This document shows positions 1-5,772 of a DNA stretch of 16,474 bases, one piece after another. The stretch comes from Microcaldota archaeon (GTDB lineage Archaea; Iainarchaeota; Iainarchaeia; Iainarchaeales; JAGVWC01), in the NCBI GenBank assembly GCA_018813975.1, contig JAHJAQ010000121.1, positions 1 to 16,474 on the forward strand, written 5' to 3'. Every line of letters starts with the position of its first letter. Position 1 is the first letter of the stretch. A program made the position numbers and the translations under genes. The notes beneath the pieces were generated by a model, which had not been told where the DNA came from, did no database searches, and saw nothing but the letters and a program-made list of their open reading frames with translations.

Positions 1-812
1 CTAGTGTCAAAAGCCGTGCAATCCACTTGACAGGCAAGGGTTCCAGACTCAAATCCTTGTAAAACACACGTTTGAGAATCCAAGTCCGTTCCATCACACA
101 CCTCACTCCCTTCAATAGTATCATTGCCACACACAAAGCCACTACAACCACTCGTATCAAAAGTACAGTCTCCCGCACAAACCAACGTACCCTCGTCAAA
201 CCCTTGGGTTGCACACGTTTGAGAATCCAAGTCCGTTCCATCACACTCTTCCAAACCTTCTTTAGTATTGTTACCGCAAACAAATGCAGTATAATCCACT
301 TCCACGATTAAATACGATAAAAATAAGTCTTGCCCACCACCACTATCATTATTCTTTACCCGTATCTGCAAATCATCCAATTTTGCTGCTGTCCAACCCC
401 CCGCTGGCGTACAAGAAATTACTTCGCTTGTCGCAAAGCTCGATACATTTGAAGTACTTGTGCCCTCACTACAAAAGGTAGTGCCATTTGTTCCATCATA
501 AAAAGTTATTCCAACAGTCCCACCAATTCCACTTTCCCCACTATGTCGAAAAGTAACTGTAACAGTATTAACCGTTCCATTAAAACTAGTGTCAGACATA
601 GCAGTGCCCAGTACCTTGCCTTTTGGAATGGCAACATCAGTATCGTCATCGCTGGTATTCAATCCAGTACAATTTGCAATTGTAAGAGGACCAGAAACCA
701 CCGAACAAGACGCTACCGTCAAATTTTCAGTTGCCGCCAAAGCTGTGCTTGCCAAGAAAAAAACCAGTAAAATAGTCAAAAACCAAAAAAGCGTTTTTTC
801 CGGTCGAATCAT
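1..812 (-). CDS. Secreted protein with Cys-rich disulfide repeats (partial, C-terminus beyond left edge)
   Basis: Translating the reverse strand from the ATG at 812 gives 270 open codons that run off the left edge, so the C-terminus is missing. Residues 1-26 form a signal peptide (positive start, long hydrophobic core, then STALA). Residues about 27-175 are Thr/Ser/Asn-rich with many N-x-S/T sites and look like a beta-sandwich. From about 177 a 49-residue unit appears twice, with the pattern CGN-x-T-x-EG-x-E-x-CDGTDLDSQTC, a GF/GTL stretch, C-x3-C, then FDTS. This resembles the myxococcus-type disulfide repeat found in many surface proteins (family knowledge). The protein probably lies outside the cell and more repeats probably follow. 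The plus-strand ORFs over this stretch are shadows. No enzymatic role is visible. Confidence 0.85.
   Translation of the reverse strand, partial: MIRPEKTLFWFLTILLVFFLASTALAATENLTVASCSVVSGPLTIANCTGLNTSDDDTDVAIPKGKVLGTAMSDTSFNGTVNTVTVTFRHSGESGIGGTVGITFYDGTNGTTFCSEGTSTSNVSSFATSEVISCTPAGGWTAAKLDDLQIRVKNNDSGGGQDLFLSYLIVEVDYTAFVCGNNTKEGLEECDGTDLDSQTCATQGFDEGTLVCAGDCTFDTSGCSGFVCGNDTIEGSEVCDGTDLDSQTCVLQGFESGTLACQVDCTAFDT
65..246 (-). repeat. Internal coding repeat with a 35-nt identical core
   Basis: Positions 65-99 and 212-246 are identical over 35 nt and lie 147 nt apart, exactly 49 codons. They encode the shared CDGTDLDSQTC core of the two Cys-rich units. Identity at silent positions suggests recent duplication or gene conversion rather than only protein-level conservation. 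Confidence 0.85.
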
Positions 813-841
813 TAAGAATCAATCAAAAAAACACGATTCAA

Positions 842-856
842 CTATTTAAAAGGAAT
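842..856 (-). promoter_or_regulatory. Archaeal TATA box for the secreted Cys-rich protein
   Basis: On the minus strand the sequence reads ATTCCTTTTAAATAG, a BRE/TATA-like element centred about 35 nt before the ATG at 812. Transcription would start about 10 nt upstream of the start codon, giving a very short leader. Confidence 0.5.
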
Positions 857-894
857 CCACGACCTAAAACCCAAAAAAAGCGTTTTAAGGGATT

Positions 895-1176
895 TTAGGG
901 GAAATCTATCACTGGTTTTTTGAACGCCCAGTTCTTGAATTTCTTGTAAAACCATGGCAGTCCCATAATTCCCGGAATCAGACTCACAATAGCCAAAACA
1001 ATTCCCGTGCTGGAAAGCTGTTGGCTACCTTCCACAAAAGGATCGCCAAAAATAGAAACCAAAACCACCAATACAATGCTCCACACAATCCACAAAAAAG
1101 CAATTGCCGCTATTGCACTAACCAATCGAGTAGCCCATTCAATAAAACCAATAATTCTAGGCTCTTTTTCTTTCAT
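895..1176 (-). CDS. Small two-helix membrane protein of unknown function
   Basis: This is a 93-residue protein. Residues 1-8 are charged. Two hydrophobic segments follow (about 17-42 and 56-76), separated by a short polar loop containing FGDPFVEGSQQ, and the tail is basic (YKKFKNWAFKKP). By the positive-inside rule the lysine-rich C-terminus should be cytoplasmic. The ATG at 1176 lies about 28 nt from a TATA-like box (TCTTTTAAAA, 1201-1210). The gene is upstream of the secreted Cys-rich protein on the same strand with an 82-nt gap, but that gene has its own TATA box, so they need not be one operon. I do not recognise a family. Confidence 0.65.
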   Translation of the reverse strand: MKEKEPRIIGFIEWATRLVSAIAAIAFLWIVWSIVLVVLVSIFGDPFVEGSQQLSSTGIVLAIVSLIPGIMGLPWFYKKFKNWAFKKPVIDFP

Positions 1177-1200
1177 TCAAACAAAAAAAAGGCAATTTGA

Positions 1201-1240
1201 TTTTAAAAGACCATCGAAAAACCCCAAAAAGTATTTATCC
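1201..1240. promoter_or_regulatory. Divergent promoter region with two TATA-like boxes
   Basis: The 85-nt gap between the divergent genes contains TCTTTTAAAA (minus strand, 1201-1210), which serves the membrane protein starting at 1176, and GTATTTATCC (plus strand, 1231-1240), which serves the gene starting at 1262. Both are spaced for leaderless or nearly leaderless transcripts. Confidence 0.45.
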
Positions 1241-1261
1241 TAGTAAGCCGTGTTTTTTTGC

Positions 1262-1606
1262 ATGACAGAATGTTATGGCGTGGATATCGCCAAACCGGTT
1301 ACCCCGGAAATGGTGCGAGATGCCATTGTAAAATGCTATTTGAGTGCTCACGAGGGTGTTTTAAAAAAAATGAAAGAGCTAACGGGAAGTGGTTCTCCAT
1401 TTGCTTTTGAAGCATTCAAGCAAGAGTACGTGGAGGTTCTTATTCGAAGCATGTTTCGAAAAGTAGGAGGAGACTTTGACCAACCAACCAAAGAAAGCCT
1501 AACCAAAGTGGTTAAAGGACTCAAAGCATACTCACGCCAATTTCGCGATCTCAAAACCATTGAAAAACACGTCCAAGAAATCATGCAATTAATTGAAAAA
1601 ATATAA
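1262..1606 (+). CDS. Conserved-looking small helical protein of unknown function
   Basis: This is a 114-residue protein from the ATG at 1262. The open frame extends to a GTG at 1250, but that lies only about 15 nt after the TATA-like box (1231-1240), while 1262 fits a leaderless start. The sequence looks almost wholly alpha-helical and rich in Lys/Glu, with no signal peptide, membrane segment or metal motif. Two early cysteines (residues 4 and 15) are not in a recognisable arrangement. The Nudix gene starts 16 nt after its stop on the same strand, so the two could be co-transcribed. I do not recognise the family. Confidence 0.6.
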   Translation: MTECYGVDIAKPVTPEMVRDAIVKCYLSAHEGVLKKMKELTGSGSPFAFEAFKQEYVEVLIRSMFRKVGGDFDQPTKESLTKVVKGLKAYSRQFRDLKTIEKHVQEIMQLIEKI

Positions 1607-1622
1607 CCCCTATTTTGTATGC

Positions 1623-2030
1623 ATGGCAAATTTTCGATTGGCAGCCAAAGGATTCATTCTCAATGAAAACAAAAAACTATTAGTGGTAAAAAGAAGCAAC
1701 TACACCAAACAAAAACCAGGGATATGGGAGCTGCCGGGCGGAAGGCTAGAACCAGGCGAAAACCCAATCAACGGAGTTCAACGCGAAATAAAAGAAGAAA
1801 CCGGATTAGAAATTAACGTTCTAGAACCCATTAGTGTACGGCATTTCAAACGAGTGGATAAACAAACCGTTACTTTACTCATTTTTTTGTGTGAATTAAA
1901 AAGCGGAACCATACAATTAAGCAATGAACACGATTCCCACAATTGGATTGACCCCCTAACCGAAAAACACTTAATCGCAGAATTCTACCACCCAGAACTC
2001 GAAACCTATCAAAAACGCTACGCCCCCTAA
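1623..2030 (+). CDS. Nudix hydrolase (MutT-like, 135 aa)
   Basis: The protein carries a complete Nudix box, G-x5-E-x7-REU-x-EE-x-GU, at residues 40-62 (G40, E46, R54-E55, E58-E59, G61). Just before it is the typical WELPGG strand and loop. Nudix enzymes hydrolyse nucleoside diphosphates linked to another moiety, using a divalent metal bound by the box glutamates (family knowledge). The length, 135 residues, is that of a single-domain enzyme. The substrate cannot be told: MutT-type house-cleaning, NADH or ADP-ribose are all possible. I chose the ATG at 1623 because the longer frame begins at a TTG (1593) inside the preceding gene. An AAAATATAA stretch at 1597-1605 may be its TATA box. Confidence 0.9.
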   Translation: MANFRLAAKGFILNENKKLLVVKRSNYTKQKPGIWELPGGRLEPGENPINGVQREIKEETGLEINVLEPISVRHFKRVDKQTVTLLIFLCELKSGTIQLSNEHDSHNWIDPLTEKHLIAEFYHPELETYQKRYAP

Positions 2031-2075
2031 AGAACCAATTCCTACATTAAAGCTTTTTGCCCTATTTTTTGGTAA

Positions 2076-3125
2076 ATGCATGAAGCCACATTATACGAAA
2101 AACTACCCGAGCAAAAAGTACAATGCACGGCCTGCAATTGGTACTGCACTATTCTTCCCAACCAAACAGGAATTTGCGGCGTACGCAAAAACATCGAAGG
2201 AAAACTTTATTTGTTGGTGTATGGAAAAGCCATTGCCGCGCACATAGATCCAATAGAAAAAAAGCCATTATTTCATTTTTTACCCGAAACAGAGGTTTTT
2301 TCCATTGGAACCATTGGATGCAACTTTGCATGTGGTTTTTGCCAAAACTGGGATATCAGCCAATCCATTCGAGAACTCAAACAAGAAGGCAAAATTTCTT
2401 TTCAAGAAACCAGCCAAAGTGGAAAACTAGGGGACGATTGGCCCCCGAAAAAAATAGTGGAAACGTGTGTTCAAAAACAAATTCCCTCAATTGCTTACAC
2501 GTACAACGAACCCGTAATCTTTTTCGAATACGCGTTTGATACCGCCAAACTTGGTCACAAAAAAGGATTGAAAAACGTGTTTGTATCCAATGGCTTTGAA
2601 TCCAAAGAAGCCATTAAAAAAATCCATCCTTTTTTGGACGGCATTAACATTGATTTGAAAGCATTTACTGAAAAGTTTTATCAAAAGACCTGTAAAGCAA
2701 AACTAGAACCGGTTTTAAAAAACATTGAAAGAGTAGCCAAAAGCGATATCTGGTTGGAAATAACGACTTTGCTGGTTCCGGGCGAAAACGATTCCAAAAA
2801 AGAACTCCAAGAAATCGCAGAATTCATTGCCCGCCAAAGCACGGACATTCCATGGCATGTAACAGCCTTTCATCCCGATTATAAAATGCTGGACAAAAAC
2901 ACAACTACCCACGAAAAACTGGTAGAAGCGGTTGAAATCGGAAAAAAAACAGGATTAAAGTTCGCGTACATTGGAAATATTTTGGATACAGAGCATTCTA
3001 GCACGTACTGTCCCAAATGCACTAAAGCACTTATTAAAAGAAATTATCATAGCATTATCGAACACCACATACAAAAAGGAAAATGCGAGTATTGTGGTGA
3101 AAAGATTGCAGGGGTGTGGAAATGA
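2076..3125 (+). CDS. amrS: AmmeMemoRadiSam system radical SAM enzyme
   Basis: This 349-residue protein has the radical SAM cluster motif C-x3-C-x2-C at C82, C86 and C89 (GCNFACGFCQNW), which should bind a [4Fe-4S] cluster and S-adenosylmethionine. An N-terminal cysteine group (C17, C20, C24, C34) and a C-terminal zinc-ribbon-like part (YCPKC ... CEYCG, ending GEKIAGVWK) are also typical of this family and set it apart from pyruvate-formate-lyase activases, which it otherwise resembles. The family is known by its co-occurrence with Memo and AMMECR1 proteins, both encoded immediately downstream. To my knowledge the reaction is not settled. A TATA-like CATTAAAG lies about 28 nt before the ATG. 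The stop codon overlaps the next start (ATGA). Confidence 0.93.
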   Translation: MHEATLYEKLPEQKVQCTACNWYCTILPNQTGICGVRKNIEGKLYLLVYGKAIAAHIDPIEKKPLFHFLPETEVFSIGTIGCNFACGFCQNWDISQSIRELKQEGKISFQETSQSGKLGDDWPPKKIVETCVQKQIPSIAYTYNEPVIFFEYAFDTAKLGHKKGLKNVFVSNGFESKEAIKKIHPFLDGINIDLKAFTEKFYQKTCKAKLEPVLKNIERVAKSDIWLEITTLLVPGENDSKKELQEIAEFIARQSTDIPWHVTAFHPDYKMLDKNTTTHEKLVEAVEIGKKTGLKFAYIGNILDTEHSSTYCPKCTKALIKRNYHSIIEHHIQKGKCEYCGEKIAGVWK

Positions 3126-3904
3126 AAACACGAAGCATGGCAGCGGCTGGAAGCTTTTATCCAATCGAAAAAAAAGAATTAGAACAAGAACTCTCAGGCT
3201 ATTTGAAAGGAACTCCCAAAAAACTAGCGGGAAAACTAAAAGCAATTATTGCACCGCACGCAGGATACATTTATTCTGGTGCTGTTGCTGGAAAAGCATT
3301 TCAATTATTCCAACAACTACCCCGCAAAGAATGGGAGATTCTCTTGCTAGGGCCCTCCCACACCATGGCGTTTGAGGGGGCAAGCATTTCTTTAGCCGAG
3401 CAATGGGAAACACCATTAGGAACCGTCCCAGTTAGCAAGCGCGCTACAAAAATGGTTTCTAGGATTATTCAAAATATTGAAGAAGCCCATTTCCAAGAAC
3501 ACGATTTAGAGGTTGAAATTCCTTTTTTACAAAAAACCTTGAAACAATTTTCTATCATTCCAATTGTGGCAGGCATGATTGATGGAAAAGTACTTGCCAT
3601 TGAATTAGAAAACCAGTTAAAAAAAAACACATTGCTCGTGGTTAGCAGTGATTTGAGCCATTACTTGCCCCACAAACAAGCCGTTAAAGTGGATAGTAAA
3701 ACCATTCAAGCAATTTTAGAGTTGAATACAGAGAAAATAGAAGAAATAGGGGATGCGTGCGGCAAAATTCCGATCATCACGCTCTTGCATCTTGCTAAAA
3801 AAAAGAAGTGGAAACCGGTTTTATTGGATTACAAGAATTCTGGCGACACTGCGGGCGATAAATCGCGTGTAGTAGGGTATGCAGCCATTGCATTCATGGA
3901 GTAA
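3122..3904 (+). CDS. amrB: AmmeMemoRadiSam system protein B (Memo-like metal-binding protein)
   Basis: This 260-residue protein is homologous to human MEMO1 and extradiol-dioxygenase-like folds. It contains AAGSFYP near the N-terminus, APHAGYIYSG (H46), GPSH (H80), SSDLSHY (D177, H180) and GDACG (C213). These correspond to the His/His/Asp/His/Cys pocket reported to bind metal in MEMO1 (family knowledge; the residue match is my reading). The ATG at 3122 is preferred over a GTG at 3116 because it makes the usual ATGA overlap with the preceding radical SAM gene, implying translational coupling. AMMECR1 follows after 6 nt. It probably works as substrate or partner of the radical SAM enzyme, but its chemistry is unclear. 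Confidence 0.93.
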   Translation: MKTRSMAAAGSFYPIEKKELEQELSGYLKGTPKKLAGKLKAIIAPHAGYIYSGAVAGKAFQLFQQLPRKEWEILLLGPSHTMAFEGASISLAEQWETPLGTVPVSKRATKMVSRIIQNIEEAHFQEHDLEVEIPFLQKTLKQFSIIPIVAGMIDGKVLAIELENQLKKNTLLVVSSDLSHYLPHKQAVKVDSKTIQAILELNTEKIEEIGDACGKIPIITLLHLAKKKKWKPVLLDYKNSGDTAGDKSRVVGYAAIAFME

Positions 3905-3910
3905 GAGAAA

Positions 3911-4465
3911 ATGTTGTCTGAAAAAGAAAAAAAACTAGTACTCAAAACGTGCAAAGAAACCATTCTATCTTTTTTAGAAAACCGTTCTCCAAAACTAGAA
4001 ATAAAAGTGCCTGCAATCCTATTGGAAAAAAGAGGTGTTTTTGTAACGTTATCCATTAAAGGAAAATTGCGCGGTTGTATTGGAAACCTAGAACCCACTG
4101 CTTCCGTTTGGGAAGGCATTCAAGAGTATTCGTTAGCAGCAGCGTTTAATGATCCTCGATTTTCCCCTTTATCCAAAAAAGAATTTGCTGAAACCAAAAT
4201 TGAAGTTTCAATCCTTTCCAAACCAGTTCCGCTAGAGTTTGATTCTCCAAAAGAATTATTGAAAAAAATAGAACAAAATGTTCACGGAGTAATTCTTCAA
4301 AACGGTTTTGCAAAAGCCACTTTTTTGCCGAGTGTGTGGGAAGAAATATCTGATAAACAAGAATTTTTATCGCATTTGTGTATGAAAGCGGGCCTTGATC
4401 CTAGTGCCTGGCAAGACTCTCAAACTCTAATTTGGGTGTATTCTGCTGAAAAAGTGACAGAATAA
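3911..4465 (+). CDS. amrA: AmmeMemoRadiSam system protein A (AMMECR1-like)
   Basis: This 184-residue, single-domain protein has the hallmark LRGCIG motif at residues 53-58, followed by the expected AAAFNDPRFSPL block at 77-88 and KIEVSIL at 97-102. These are the most conserved parts of the AMMECR1 family from archaea to humans. The cysteine in LRGCIG is invariant and is the natural candidate for a reactive or modified residue (inference). It is the third gene of the operon, 6 nt after the Memo gene and with no promoter of its own visible. Together the three genes form the complete set, in the order radical SAM - B - A. Confidence 0.93.
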   Translation: MLSEKEKKLVLKTCKETILSFLENRSPKLEIKVPAILLEKRGVFVTLSIKGKLRGCIGNLEPTASVWEGIQEYSLAAAFNDPRFSPLSKKEFAETKIEVSILSKPVPLEFDSPKELLKKIEQNVHGVILQNGFAKATFLPSVWEEISDKQEFLSHLCMKAGLDPSAWQDSQTLIWVYSAEKVTE

Positions 4466-4501
4466 AAAAATTATTATAGCGGTTCTTTGTATAATGTTTA
4501 T

Positions 4502-4996
4502 ATGATAAACGCGATTCGAACCCGGTTTTCTTTGCGACGCCCACCCAAAAGAACAGGAGAAATGAGAGTAAGATTTCCTGGAAGAGTGTGGAAAAGAAAT
4601 TCATTTTTACTTTGGAAGGGACCATCAAGAATAAGCGGAATTGTTCAAAGAGTAGAAAGGCCTTCTCACTTTGCCCGTCTTTTTAAGGAAGGAGATCGAG
4701 TATTAGAATTACATGTAGAATCTACGCAGGCCACGGACACCATACGACTTTTGCGCAGATTTCAAGAACTGATTCCAGAACTAAAAAAAAGAAGAATTGT
4801 GGGAATTTATGGTGACAGCCCCAATCCTGTTATTAGAAAGCGTTTTGTAGAAGATTTTAGAGCAGTTGAAATAGATCCTCCCGAAGAAGTATTAGAAGAG
4901 GTTCGCGCACGATATCTACTCCGAATGAAAAGACAGGGGTATCCAGCCAAATATGCCGAAACACCCATCCAACGAATTGTATTACGGTTCAAATAG
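4502..4996 (+). CDS. Basic protein of unknown function (164 aa)
   Basis: From the ATG at 4502 the product is 164 residues, very rich in Arg, with an Arg/Lys-rich N-terminal segment (RTRFSLRRPPKR). The middle looks like an alpha/beta domain (RVLELHVES ... RRIVGIYGDSPNP), and the acidic helix EEVLEEVRARYLL is followed by a basic C-terminus. The charge suggests nucleic-acid or ribosome binding, but this is inference only. I chose ATG 4502 over the upstream TTG (4487) because a TATA-like TTATTATA lies at 4471-4478, about 28 nt before it. It starts 36 nt after the AMMECR1 gene and seems to have its own promoter. I recognise no family. Confidence 0.65.
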   Translation: MINAIRTRFSLRRPPKRTGEMRVRFPGRVWKRNSFLLWKGPSRISGIVQRVERPSHFARLFKEGDRVLELHVESTQATDTIRLLRRFQELIPELKKRRIVGIYGDSPNPVIRKRFVEDFRAVEIDPPEEVLEEVRARYLLRMKRQGYPAKYAETPIQRIVLRFK

Positions 4997-5004
4997 GCTT
5001 TTTA

Positions 5005-5082
5005 TCAAAGAGACTTGTTCATCTTTAGTTTAATCCAAAAGAGCAAAAGTGCAAACGTTACAATCCAGGCAATGATTGTCAT
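5005..5082 (-). CDS. Possible 25-residue single-helix membrane peptide
   Basis: The minus strand has ATG at 5082 and TGA ending at 5005. The peptide begins MTIIAWIVTFALLLFWI and then turns basic (KLKMNKSL). It has the shape of a single transmembrane helix with a cytoplasmic tail. It starts 21 nt after the cupin stop codon on the same strand, so it could be the second cistron of that operon. There is no homology evidence, and a chance ORF is possible. Confidence 0.35.
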   Translation of the reverse strand: MTIIAWIVTFALLLFWIKLKMNKSL

Positions 5083-5103
5083 TATTTAGTTTGCTTTTTC
5101 TTC

Positions 5104-5394
5104 TTATTCTTTACTGTTTTCGAATAAGCTTACTACAAAAAAATATTCTAATGGTTCTCTAGACTTGCTTTGTACGTCGTGAACAGTATTTTCCGGTATA
5201 AAATGGGTTTCGCCCCCTTTTACCAAAAAAGTTTTTTGGCCTTCTAGGATGGTTGCGGTTCCTTTTTGCACTATAATGATTCCTTCTTTTTTTTCGGTTG
5301 AATGTTTTCCCACGCTTTCCCCCGGCGATAATACTACCTTACCGGCTTTGAGGACCTTGCTTTGAGGCGGTTTTACGAGGGAAAAATACTCCAT
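5104..5394 (-). CDS. Small single-domain cupin protein (96 aa)
   Basis: The first cupin motif is PGESVGKHSTEKKEG at residues 24-38, with H31 and E37 in place. Its second histidine is replaced by Thr (T33), so it has H-x-T rather than H-x-H. The second motif is GETHFIPENTVHDV at 61-74, including P67, N69 and H72. Three of the four usual metal ligands (H31, E37, H72) are kept. The protein is all-beta, cytoplasmic and the usual size for a stand-alone cupin. Ligand and reaction cannot be told. A TATA-like GTTTTTAAAC lies about 26 nt before the ATG. It is divergent from the 51-residue gene and may be followed by a micro-ORF. Confidence 0.85.
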   Translation of the reverse strand: MEYFSLVKPPQSKVLKAGKVVLSPGESVGKHSTEKKEGIIIVQKGTATILEGQKTFLVKGGETHFIPENTVHDVQSKSREPLEYFFVVSLFENSKE

Positions 5395-5415
5395 TATCCC
5401 TTTTTTAGCCCAAGC

Positions 5416-5461
5416 GTTTAAAAACCACGAGGGTGTATTGCATATAAGCGAAAAAGGAGGA
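5416..5461. promoter_or_regulatory. Divergent promoters plus a strong Shine-Dalgarno site
   Basis: The minus strand has GTTTTTAAAC (5416-5425) for the cupin gene. The plus strand has CATATAAG (5441-5448) followed by AGGAGGA (5455-5461), 5 nt before the ATG at 5467. This is the clearest Shine-Dalgarno motif in the window. Most other genes here appear leaderless. Confidence 0.6.
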
Positions 5462-5466
5462 TTTTT

Positions 5467-5622
5467 ATGCCAGCAAAAAAACCATTCGGAGGCTATTCCA
5501 TTTGTTTCAAGGGTTGTGATGACTCTATGGAAAAAGTTTTTGGAAGCGCTCCACTAGCACCCAGCGAAATGACCAAAAGAATCTGGGTTTACGTTAAAAG
5601 CAAAAAACTATCAAGCAAGTAA
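5467..5622 (+). CDS. 51-residue SWIB-like small protein
   Basis: ATG 5467 to TAA 5622 encodes 51 residues. The start is fixed by the Shine-Dalgarno site AGGAGGA 5 nt upstream. The N-terminus contains GGYSICFKGC (C13, C17). The C-terminal half, LAPSEMTKRIWVYVKSKKL (30-48), resembles the first helices of SWIB/MDM2 domains, where a conserved Trp/Tyr pair sits in a K-x-W-x-Y-x-K pattern. A full SWIB domain is longer, so this would be a truncated or mini version. SWIB-like modules mediate protein contacts, often in chromatin; an archaeal role is unknown. The assignment rests on my reading of the pattern. A T-rich terminator-like stretch follows. Confidence 0.7.
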   Translation: MPAKKPFGGYSICFKGCDDSMEKVFGSAPLAPSEMTKRIWVYVKSKKLSSK

Positions 5623-5640
5623 AAAAAACAATTAATCCTA

Positions 5641-5662
5641 ATTCTTCTTTTCACTTTTTTTA
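5641..5662 (+). terminator. T-rich terminator-like tract
   Basis: A pyrimidine-rich stretch (TTCTTCTTTTC, then seven T) lies about 20 nt after the stop of the 51-residue gene. Archaeal RNA polymerase commonly terminates at such oligo-T tracts without a hairpin. Confidence 0.4.
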
Positions 5663-5743
5663 AGTTTCTCAAAGAGCACCCCACAAAAAAATTAAAAGTG
5701 CATATTTTTCGAAGTAAAAGGTTATAAAAAGTAAAATAAATAA

Positions 5744-5753
5744 TTATATACTA
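5744..5753 (+). promoter_or_regulatory. TATA-like box of the large surface protein
   Basis: TTATATACTA lies 20-29 nt before the ATG at 5773, within an AT-rich 150-nt gap. A second AT-rich box (GTTATAAAAAG, 5721-5731) is farther upstream. No Shine-Dalgarno motif is visible. Apart from this and the T-tract after 5641, the gap 5623-5772 holds nothing I recognise. Confidence 0.45.
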
Positions 5754-5772
5754 TACTGCCCAAGGCGATTTA

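Noticed and set aside
72..849. Four plus-strand ORFs of 65-86 codons
   Set aside because: They are antisense to a continuous minus-strand frame (812 to the left edge) with signal peptide and regular Cys repeats, which is clearly the real gene.
4511..4524. tRNA T-arm-like string (GGGTTCGAATC on the minus strand)
   Set aside because: Flanking bases do not form the 5-bp T stem and no acceptor, D or anticodon arm is found. It lies within the start of a credible gene.
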